Shown in pieces: positions 43,529 through 54,000 of a DNA stretch of 63,812 nucleotides. Made by a program: the position numbers and the translations under genes. Numbering within the stretch: the first letter of the stretch is position 1; every line of letters starts with the position of its first letter. Under the pieces are notes generated by a model that was not told where the DNA came from, did no database searches, and saw only the letters and a program-made list of their open reading frames with translations. The DNA is taken from the NCBI GenBank assembly GCA_000310025.1, contig FN649754.1, positions 619,136-682,947 of the forward strand. Direction: 5' to 3'. This stretch comes from Ectocarpus siliculosus. Its lineage: Eukaryota; Sar; Phaeophyceae; Ectocarpales; Ectocarpaceae.

Positions 43529-45514
43529 ATTGTGCGGACTCGCGGTGGTGTCGAAAGGCTTGTATCCAGTGTCAACTTCCCATCGCCGGCCCCGGAACCC
43601 CGCGTACCTTGCCAACACTGCTACATGACCTTCGTGAATCTGCAAGGCCTCGGTATCCACGTGAAAACCATGCACAGCAGTGCAAACATGTTAGACGGCG
43701 TGCGGCTGCAGCGAATGTTGGGAAAGAACACGAAAGGGGATGTCCTGCCCTGGGAACGCGCCGGGCCTGGGCGTTGTTGGCACGTGAAGATCGATGGAAC
43801 CACGGGGGCGGCTTCGTTCGTCCTCCAGCGGAAGCACCTGCCCCACATCAACTTGGAAAGCGACGGCTTCACCGCCGTCAAATCCAAGGAGACTCGTGGC
43901 GCTGCTAAGCGCACGCGGTACGACTTTCGGTTCAAAGCCCACGTGGTCAACCAACTGCGAATCCTCCAGGAAGACCCCAAAGCCCTACAATATACGAGGC
44001 CGAACATCTCACCCCCCAGCAGTACCTGGAAACGTACATGAAAATCGACCACACCCTTATCAGCAAGTGGGCCAAGGACGAGGACAAGATCGTGAGGTGT
44101 GCGGCACAAGACGTGATGAAGACGCTACTCGCGAGACAGCAGCCAAAACGGTGGTTTCCTCAGGCAGAGAAGGAGCTCTACAAGCGTTTCTTGGGTCGTC
44201 GCAAGAGGAAGCTGAAGGTGTCGACCCTTTGGCTCACCATCACGTACCGCAAGCTGCTGCAGGAGATGTACCCTACCGATGACCGGGCGGCAGCGTTTCG
44301 CCCGTCCTTCAGGTGGATGCAAAAGTGGGCCAAGAGACACAGTCTTTCACACCGGCGCCGGAGCAACTTGAAGACCAAGTCTGTCGAGGAACGCCTGCCG
44401 GAGATCCGGCGGTTCCACAGGAAATTTCGAAAGCTGCTCAAGGAGCCGGTGCGACGCAGGGGGTTCGTCTTCCCTGAGGCTGCGCCGCTGTCGACGAGTG
44501 GGGCGGAAGAGACCAGGCTAGAAGAGCATGGCATGGGCAGTTCCAGCTGAAAGAACGCTTGGACGTGGACCAGGTGCCTTGCCGCTTGTGACCGGGCTGC
44601 TGACCACGTGGGACCAACGAGGCGCGAAGCGTGTAGCCATCAGTCAGCCGTTTGCTGGTCTGGAGAAAAGGCAGCGCACCATGCAAGTCATCTTTGGGCC
44701 GGGTAAGAGGCTCATGCGCATTTCTGTCATTTTCCGAGGCACGGGGAAGCGGATCTCGCCGGTGGAAAAGGCCGCTTACCACAAGAACGTGGACGTGTTT
44801 TTCCAGCAGAACGCGTGGGCGGACCAGAACTTCTGCATGGAGTGGGCCAGGAAGTCCTGCCGCCCGAGCTTGATGCGCGGGAGGAGTCAGCTCCCGCGTG
44901 AAAGGACGCTTCTTCTCATGGACAACTTGCACGCGCAGACGACGGATGAGTTTAAGGAGTATCTGTCGAAGGAATGCAACACGCTCGCCTGGTATTTTCC
45001 GGCCAACACCACAGACGAGCTGCAGCCCGTGGATGCAGGAGCCGGACGCATGCTGAAGGTCGAGGTTGGGAAGCAACTGGACATTTGGCTCGAGCAGTCG
45101 GACAACATCGAAAAGTGGGAAAGCAGCGCGTTGACGGCGTCTGACCGGCGTGTGCTGATCACGCAATGGGTTGGGGCAGCCATGGCAATTCTCGACAGCC
45201 GCGAGGAATGCCGGTTTCGCCTTTTCGAAAAGTGTGGCATGGCGATGACAGTGAACGGTTCTGGCGATGACATAATCACGTTGGAGGATTTGGACAATAC
45301 AAGCCGTACACCTTCAAGGGCGATGAGGACTCCAGCGACGACGAGGAACCTTCAGAGGCTGGCAACGAAAGGAGCGAGGGAGGGAATGGCCAGAGGGATC
45401 GGAGAGAAGGGGGGCGACAGCGGGGAGGGCATGGACGACGGCGATTCCACCGACGAAGACGATGATGGCAAGTTGGATGTTGTGTCTTGCACCCCTCAGC
45501 CTTGTTATTATTGT

Positions 45515-45549
<35 letters not shown>

Positions 45550-46189
45550 TTTCCACGGATGAAGCAGTAGTGTGTAGCGATGAAAAGCAGTATTAATACG
45601 ACGGTTGCACTTCTTACTGCGATTCGCATTGCCCCTCTTTGCAGACACAGCCCGCGGCCAGGTTGACGAGCTGAGCATTGTGGACGAGGATGACAGCATG
45701 GGCCCGGACGATGAGATTCGAGGCATGGAGATTCCGGACGGTTTTCGCGTTCAAGCGTCTAAACCTGCTGCTCTTGACAGTTCGTTGCTGCAGCGTGGAG
45801 TACTCATTAAGCTGAGCATGGGATGGTTTGGTGGGCTGATCACTCGGCAGTCTCAGGAGCGTACCCGCCACCTCTACGACTACCGTGTGCATTTCGAGCT
45901 AGACCAACGTACGCGCAGCATGAAGCTGCCGTTGGACAAGTACAGTGGAGATCCGGATGCGGTGGTAGGGTCGTGGGCTTTGCTTGAGGGTAGCACCGTC
46001 GAGCAGGGAGGAGGTCCGGCCATCGAAGAGCAGGGCGTTGGTAGAGCGATAGGCGTTAGTAGAGCGGGCAGGACAATCGCCAAATGTGACCCTTGTGGAC
46101 CACTAAACGGTTCAATGTTGCCCATGATGCGTCATTGTTGTTGGCGATACTGTAACGCGTCTGTAGTTCTACCCTACCTACGATGGTGA
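43529..46189 (+). pseudogene. DDE transposase of the Tc1/mariner-pogo type, frameshifted
   Basis: Transposase that would bind the element's ends and cut and paste it. Order: a C2H2-type finger (CQHCYMTFVNLQGLGIHVKT, from about 43610); a helix-turn-helix region (LKVSTLWLTITYRKLLQEMY and FRWMQKWAKRHSLSHRRRSN, about 44215-44370); the DDE core with first Asp in LDVDQVP (about 44562), second in LLLMDNLHAQTTDEF (about 44920) and third in TTDELQPVDAG (about 45010); an acidic stretch; a (TTG/CTG)n tract; and a C-terminal block (LYDYRVHFELDQRTR, GSWALLE) resembling the chromodomain-like tails of such transposases. The reading frame changes near 43985 and again between about 44490 and 44600, where a stop also occurs, so the three catalytic Asp lie in different frames. 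A C-terminal intron around 45480-45645 is possible. As it stands the copy should be inactive. Confidence 0.8.
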
Positions 46190-46468
46190 TCGCGGAAACT
46201 AGGTGCGTTGGATCCAGAGGTGACTTTTGAACGAAGGTTCTTTATGAAACACGCTGCTCTCAGTAGGTTGCATCCACCGAGACTAAAACCGGTGTCCTCT
46301 GCATGGGGCCCTCGGCGTAGAAATAAGAACAAGAACCCCGTTTATCATAGGTGATGCCTGCTCGAAATAAGAACTTTGAACATTAGAACAGGTGCTCAAC
46401 TTGAGGCAGCCAATAAGCATCGAGCCTCGGCCAAAATAAGCGGTTCTTAAGTGCGGGCGCCATCTGTA

Positions 46469-47418
46469 GTAGTAGTAGTCGGAATTTGGAAATTTGGAAA
46501 AAAAAATGAAGCAAAAATCGCTGTGGAACATTGACAAGGCTGCTGCACCCGAGTGCAAGTCTACAGCAAGCACAGCAGTGCGCTTACCCAATCATAGAGA
46601 GGGTTCCGAATGGGTATGGTCAGATCACAGCAGCACCAGCAAGCATGCCGATATGGCGCACCCATCATCAGTCTTGCATTTATTTTTTTTCCGTGAGGAG
46701 AACGAACACCATGCATGCTACAACACAATAATAAAAAATTCTATTGGGTGTGTTTGTTTAATTGATTAATTGTTTTTGGTTTGGGGAATGTTTTTGGTTT
46801 TGGGGAGAAGATATCATCTGTGTGTACGCACACACATGGAGTTGTTGTTGTTGAAGACGGACAGGGACAGGGGAGAGCGGCAATGATGAGCACAACAAGA
46901 GAAGAAATCTCCGTCTCTTTCGCCCACAGACAACAGTTAGTTCGCCGACAACAGCAGTTCGCCGGCATACATATACATACACAAAATCTTCGTGAAAATC
47001 TTGCACCTTACTACCGTCAACAAGTTTACAGCAGTATCGCCGTAGTATGCATACGCCCTGTATGCAGAGGAAAGATTTCTTGTCGCGGCATTCGTTGACT
47101 TGTACTTGTAAACACGCCGACTTGCACATCATGTCCGCAGAGTGCTAAACAACAGCAGCAGGAGGCAAATAATGTGGCCGGACCTAGATGTAAAATAGAA
47201 ACACCCATGTTCATCATGAATATCCAGATCGCATAGTCCACAGCCTGATCCCGAAGACGGTGGCTGCAGAAGATACCGCCGCCGTTGCAATATCCCGCAG
47301 AATACATGTTCGTAGAACGTTGTGTGATGTTGTACAAGGTTGTATATAAAGTACTTGTATGTGCTTGGATTATGTGGAACTTGGATTCGCGACTAAAGTA
47401 AACAAACCCTCAATATAC
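46469..47418. other. region right of the transposon
   Basis: Contains the right part of the interrupted tandem repeat (46469-46500) and a TACAGCAGTA motif at 47027-47036. It may be the intron following the candidate minus-strand exon at 47419-47613. I found no partner exon here. Confidence 0.4.
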
Positions 47419-47613
47419 CTGCAGCGCCATGATCTCGTCCTGCATCGACTCGCAGTCGCTCATCATCTCGCGGATCGAATCCCGCTGCGCGTCCACCCCG
47501 TCCCCCTGTTTCGCCATCCCGACAAAGAGCAGAGAGACCACCGCCACGGGCTGCGCGGCACGGCTCGCTCCGCACAACAAAGCCCTGAGCCCTGCGCTGG
47601 GGGGCTCCGCAGA
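47419..47613 (-). CDS. candidate exon with a hydrophobic segment and coiled coil
   Basis: On the minus strand a 195-nt frame lies between a possible acceptor (gattctag) and donor (CTGCAG|GTATAT), in phase 0 at both ends. It encodes an Ala/Leu-rich start, a hydrophobic stretch (PVAVVSLLFVGM) and a polar helix MAKQGDGVDAQRDSIREM, then CESMQDEIMALQ. Alternatively translation could begin at that Met (ATG 47517-47515), giving a 33-codon first exon of a minus-strand gene divergent from HSF. The helix vaguely recalls the N-terminal coiled coil of proteasome chaperone PSMD9, but the diagnostic downstream exon was not found. Function unknown. Confidence 0.35.
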
Positions 47614-48074
47614 CTAGAATCTACACGCACCACAGAGCAGGGCACCGCTGCGAGAGCGTGGTGCCAAATTGTCCGCCAGCGGGCCGCCAGACGGCATCTC
47701 CAACACAAACGCGGCTGGCGCCAGTAGCAGCAGCAGCACAGCTAGCTCTTCTTCTTGCTGCAGTTGATGAGATACCTGCAGGTCCCCTCGCGGTTTCATT
47801 TCTCCACCCCGTCCTTGTTCCGGCGCAGATCCTCGGGGGAGAGCTCAGCAGGCGCATCATCGGTTGGCCACCTTCCGCGTTCCATGCAGCGCCCAGGTAC
47901 CAAGAAAACACATCCCAAAGCAACAGCAAAGAAAAAAGTTCAGCGTTAAATGGATGGGTCGATTGATTCATTTCGTGTAGTTCGGAGACGGGTTAGCCGA
48001 CAATACCTAGAATACCCGTCGGAAGCCCACCCACCCTTCAGCTCGGCAGCTTGCTAGCGCCCTAGAGATCGCTC
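47614..48074. other. divergent intergenic region upstream of the HSF gene
   Basis: GC-rich sequence between the candidate minus-strand exon and the first HSF frame. An HSF promoter is expected here, but I could not identify clear nGAAn arrays or a TATA element. A minus-strand frame with a hydrophobic run (LAVLLLLLAPAAFVLEMPSG, about 47675-47735) is open but has no second support. Confidence 0.35.
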
Positions 48075-51000
48075 GTGCATGCTGGCTGCTGCTCTTGGAG
48101 AGGCGGAGGAGAGCGTGAAGGAGAGCCGGCGGTCTTCCGTCCTTTCTCCCCCAGTTTTTTTTACTCTTTCGACGGCAACAAGGGAGTTGAGGTTGAACAC
48201 GCCGCCCTCTCTCTCTCTCTCTTCATTATAAAAAAAAAAAAAACACCGGCGGGGCGGGCAGGTCCCCGAACGACCGCAGGTCGAGGGTTTGCCGTGAAGT
48301 TCTACGACATCCTGTCGCAGGAGTCGAGCGACATCATCACCTGGACGGAATCGGGGCAGGCCTTCCAAGTCGTGGACTATACCCGTTTCTCGGAAGAAAT
48401 TCTTCTCAAGGTATGTAGGTTGGGTTGTGGGGATGGTTGGTGTGGTGTCTTGTTGTGCTCTCTCTTGTTGGTATTTGTTGGAAGCAGCAGCAGCGGGAGC
48501 GTTTTCACACCCACGGCTTATTTCTCGTGTGCTCCCGCAACAACATTCCAAAACCACCATCGCTTGAGTCCAAAAAACACCGCGCAAAAAAAAGCTGTAG
48601 CAGCGGCTAGGTGTTCAAGTATGCCCCCCACGCATGCTCTGCTTAGTTAGCCTCTATGGTTGTTGATGATGCAGACCGGCCCCTGCTGATCTTTCTGCTG
48701 GACCCATACGGTTTTCTCTCTCCGTGCTGTGTCAGGCTGTGTGCAGTTTCTGATGCGTCCCCCGCGGCGCCGTGTTGCATTTTTTTTTTTTCCGGCTCCC
48801 GCCTACTCTCTGGGTGTATTTGTGTATTTGTCCGCCTACCGCACGCACAGGATAAGTTGCGTAAGATATCACACACACACATTTTCAAAGCTCGATTACT
48901 CCACTTTAAGGAGGATGCCGAAATTGAAGTAAACGACTTCGGAAAGCTCTGGACGAGGCCGTTCCAATGCCGCCATTTTCCATGCCGTCGCTGCTTTTCC
49001 TTCCGAGATATCGCGCTTCGAAAATACGTCCCGGGGTGTGTGATTTCTCATTCAACCTACCGGTAGATTCGGGTTGTTGCACTATAAGCAGGCAGTACAT
49101 GCGTATGCATACCGTACGCCATGAATGAGTTTAAGACGTGGCTTGACATTATGCCTGCTGCTGCTAATAGTTGCGGTGTTGGCCCCTGTATGTCATTTGG
49201 GCGGCAATCTCATTGCGGGGATGCCCATCGGCGGCAGAGGCACCCGGATGTACAAGCATGCACGAACACACCTGAGTAATGTAGCCAGCTAGCGACACCG
49301 ATTTTTGTGAGGTCTTGTCATATACCGTGGGGGTAAGTGCTGCCCTGGTTGGCGTAAACAGGACAAGTGACGGGTGAAAGCTAGTTGGTGCATGTACAGC
49401 AGTAAATCGTATGATAGATGTATTGCTGCTTGGGGCATACTTGGAGAAGCAAAAATAAACCTCTGCCCAGATCCGAAACCCAGGCGCCGATCGACAAGGT
49501 TAGCGAGCAGTGGCGGGGCAACTGAACTGGACCTGAACCCAAGCCCAACTACCTCAGTCAGCGGCCGTCCCCTCCTGGACTTGAAAATAGCTGAACTTTC
49601 AAAGTATTGCACAACGAAAGTATTCCGAGATATGAAACACCACAACAAATGTCAGTCGTTACATCGCAGTTGCGCCAAAGCTGTAGTGCTCCGAGCCCCC
49701 CCCCCCCCCGACACCGGCGTGAACTTTCTTCGTGTGGTATGTGTTAGATAGCATCCGACCGCGCCAACCGGTGTACCGAAAAAGTTGGTGCATGCATATG
49801 GTATGTGTTGTGTGTGTGCATGGCATGCATCCCAGCGGGTGGGTGGATATCGGCGGTTCCGTGCTGCGATCTAAAGATCTCTCCTACCCCCTGTTCCGAG
49901 AACATGCGTTTGCAGGGAGCAGTTTCTTTGGCGCTACGGTGCCTGCTGCCTGCCCGCAATCAGGTAGATGTGTGTAGACTTGGCCTTCGATAAGCCGAAC
50001 CTCTCGCGAAAAAGCCCACATTTCCTCGCGGCGGCACCCGACGAGAGAGTTGTGACACCGATTCATGCGTACAACTCGGATGTATGCATATGTGTAGGTC
50101 TGCAGCGACGATTATGCAGGTGACGGGCGGTCCGTAAATACAGAAGTATTTCATGTGCGCGCAACAGGTAATTCGGCTGCCGCATGGCAGTGGCCGGCAG
50201 GGCCGGCGAGGAAGCGGAACGGCTGAACCCTTCTCTCGACAAGAATACAAAAAATAAAAAAAAGCCGAAGGAAAAGTGGAAAAACTGTAATTTTTTTTTT
50301 TATTTGCACTCCCTCCGTTGTTGCTCGTCCTCGCGGGAGTGTGTGACCCGGGGTGATGTTCCAAACAAGTCTGTGTGTGTGTTTTTTTTTTTTTTAGCAT
50401 CGACCGCGCTACCCGGCTGACAAATGAAAAGACGTCGGCCTCGGTGCGGTTGAAAACACAAAAAAAAACAAAAAAAAACACTGGTACAAATGCCATGAGC
50501 TGGGGCCCCGTGAGGGGGTGGCATGGGGGAGGCTGTGTGTTCGTCCCATCTGTTCTGGCGCCGGTTTACAGGCCTTTCGGCGTACGTATGTACCTGATGT
50601 ATCAGCCGGGGCCACACAAAAAAGGTCACACGGGAGCTTTAGAAAAAGAAACGTCACGGCAGAAACAACCCTTGGCCACCACAAGCACACACACGTGCTC
50701 TCGCTCGCCCCCGGGGTAAACACGGCGAAGCGAGTATATACTGAAAACAGGAACCAACACGCTCGTCCGCTTCCTGCTTTCTGATTGGCCAACGGTTTAT
50801 TTCTGCCGCATCTCACAAAACGCAGATTTCCCTTACTTCGTCAGTCAACCTTTCGCTTTTCATTTTTTTTGTTGTGTTTTTTTGCCCCACCTCCCCCCCT
50901 GCGGTATTCGCCTTGATTTTTTTTCCCGCTAAGGGTTAAGCCATCCCTTTCCCTCGTCGACTGTGAAGCTGAAGTTTGTTTTACTCACGACCTAGATCGC

Positions 51001-54000
51001 TTTCAACTGCAGGTTGCTGGAAACCTGGAAACCACAGTGTATTGCCGCAAGGAAGATCCCAAGACTGACGTCAGAATGGAGACACACACAACAGAGCGTA
51101 AGGAGAAGTCGGATAGAAAGCGACGCTCAGCACAGTAGAGTCGGAGAGATGGCACCCCCGTGTTAGCGTTTTTGTATAGCGTATTTCTCCACAACCAGGG
51201 GGTACCAGTGCCGAAAAGGGTAGTTTTGGAACCATCTCGTCGAGGGCTTTCCTGAGAGGTATCGGTTGGGTGTTCGCACCCTTCTAGTTGTGGAGAAATG
51301 CGCTGTACCAAAACGCTAACCCTGGGGTGCCATCTCTCCGACTCTTAGGGTACTCGGGGGAAGCAGATGGTGCGGCAGCATTGTTGGTTTTGAGTATTTC
51401 GTCCTTGTGTGCACACTTCAGCAGGAGGCCAACTCTCACCCTGCCAATAGCACTGCTGTGCGGCTAGAAGGCGTGTTCGCGTCATTCATCCCGCTGCAAA
51501 GACCGACGACGTGTTTTTATTGCGGGCGCGGTCGATGCTCCGGCAGTGTCGAGGTCTAACAGTCGTGGTTCCGGTTTTGCGGTCCACAGCAGTGTCACAA
51601 CATACATACTACAAACGCTATTGAGGGCATCGCCGCTAAACCGGCTTGACAGCAGCTGTGTACCATTATGGTAGTTTGACTACCGAGGTGCATCTGTGCC
51701 ACGAGATTTTGGAACCGCTATGCAGGGCATCCCGCTAGACAGGGAACCGCTTAACCGGGGCCACGACTACTGCTGTAATTGAAGAAGCACGCAACACACA
51801 CGGGGTCCCAGATGATGAGCGTTCGATTCGCTCGCTGTTTTCGGCCGCACTGAGTCTGAAGTCCCCTCATGGTGCGCCGGTTGTAACTCGGTCAATGTTT
51901 TTAGAAAGTAAACATAACCTCACAGAAAGCCTACCCGTTCAATTTATAACCTCAGTCGACAGGGATGTTGTTGTTACTGTCTCGACATTTAAAAAAAAAA
52001 GATGCCGACTAAAGAAACACACGCAAACAAGAGGCCAATCATCACGGCCGTTGGGTCGCCGTTGATCGATTGAGAGAACCGAGATTGCCACCTATTTGTG
52101 GATGTGAGCAACGCGACTAAAGGCGTATGTTTCCTCGCGGGAGTTGGTGATCCTGCTGGTCGCCTCCGGTTACTTGTTTCTAGAAGCTTCTAAATACCAG
52201 ACATGTTGTACCGAGAGAGGCGGAGAGATCCCCCCCCCCCCGTGTAGACCGATTTTGAAAGCTCGATTGCCCCACAACGAACATTTTGCCAACGCCAGCA
52301 AAGGGGGTTTGAAAGTCATGTCGTCTAGGGCTTCAGGTAGACGTAGCGGGCTCTTTCCGTAACCCCTTGGTTGTGGAGCAATCGAGCTTTGAAAGTCGGT
52401 CTAGCGGAAAGTGCCATCTCTCCGCCTCGTACGGAAATACCACGGTACGGTATACGGTACGGTACAGACAATATTGNNNNNNNNNNNNNNNNNNNNNNNN
52501 NNNNNNNNNNNNNNNNNNNNNNNNNNNNNNNNNNNNNNNNNNNNNNNNNNNNNNNNNNNNNNNNNNNNNNNNNNNNCACGGTACGGTATAGGTACGGTAC
52601 AGACAATATTGGTTGTGCAGCAATCGAGCTTTGAAAGTCGGTCTAGCGGAAAGTGCCATCTCTCCGCCTCGTACGGAAATACCACGGTACGGTATACGGT
52701 ACGGTACAGACAATATTGGTTGTGGAGCAATCGAGCTTTGAAAGTCGGTGTGGGGGGAGTGGGGGGGGGGGCATCTCACCGTCTCTTGCGGGTTTAGGGA
52801 TGCATTCGAGCGTCGAGAAATTGGCGGGTAATTGCCATTCTTGTGTCAACCAAGCAACCCTACTTGCCTCTGCATGCCATGGCACTTGATGACCACCAAC
52901 ACAGGAGAAATCTCCGATCAGTTTACGGCGTTTGTCCTAAATGGATCGCTGCGTTTTCTCTTTCGATCCCCGAGTAGCACCAAATAGTAAATGGTCGGGC
53001 GTCTGTCTCCCCGTTGATATAATCTTACGGGTGCGATCGCATATTCTTGGGTACTACTTCGTTGTAGTTGTCTAGCCTAGACATCCCCGCACGGAGCGAT
53101 TATCGTACACACGTTTACTGTACCCCACACACTGCAACGAGAAGGCCATCCGCAGAAAGTTAGCGCCAAGGTATGTTTGTCCGAGCGACACGCCCTTGCA
53201 ATGTTCCGCCAACCATCTATCTGTTTCCCGTAAACGTTTTAGTGGCGAGTTTATCCCCAGGCTGCTACGCTGTGGCCCTCGTGCTGCAAAAACACTTATC
53301 GGACGCCTGCGGGTTTTTATCAAACTCAGAAGGCATTGACTATACCTGAAAAATGACCTCGTCCCTCCCCCCCCTCCGGCCCATTTTTTTGTCTCTCTTT
53401 CTGTGCTGCCCTTTTGCGTGCTCTCCACTTGCCGGAATTCGAAAAAAATATCTACGGACGGTTTCAAAAATTGACGGCTTGACGAACACGCGCAGTATTT
53501 CCGCCACAACAAGTTTAGCTCCTTCCGGAGGCAACTGAACCTCTATGGCTACCGCAAGGTCATCAAGGGACCAGACGCGGGCGCGTACATGCACCCGTCT
53601 TTCCAGAGGGGGCGGCCCGATCTTCTTGGGGAGGTCAAGAAGGGCAAGGTGATTTTATTTTTGTTGTCAAGAAAATGTCCATGTCATACAGGAAGACTAC
53701 CCGTTCGGGATGTAACCGTCGTCAAGGGGGGGGGGGTGTACTCATAGTCGTGCATGCCGTAGTCGTTAGACCATTGACCTCGCATCCCTACAAAGCCGGG
53801 ACGGAGCACGCCGGGTTCTGACCGGACCAGGCTCTCACATCACCAAGCGCGAAGCGCCGTGAGGTATTCGGCGAGTCGCATGAAGGGTGCGCTGCATCCT
53901 GCTAAGGGTGTTTGGCAACTTGTGCTTACTTCCTTGCGTACGAATGACAGCTGCGTATGATTTAATTTATTTTCTGGTGCGTTCACTTCCACAGACAATT

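Larger units (their letters stand above)
42160..46466 (+). mobile_element. Tc1/mariner-pogo-like DNA transposon, 4.3 kb
   Basis: Terminal inverted repeats of 24 bp (42160-42183 and 46443-46466; cagatggcgc...acttaagaac) match at 22 positions. TA flanks both sides (42158-42159, 46467-46468), and the neighbouring empty repeat copy has one TA, which confirms a TA target duplication. Subterminal regions hold several TAAGAAC motifs on both sides (for example 42177, 42242, 42273, 42317; 46324, 46369 and inverted at 46444), as expected for transposase binding sites. Inside are an accessory ORF (42601-43062) and the decayed transposase (43529-46189). Confidence 0.9.
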
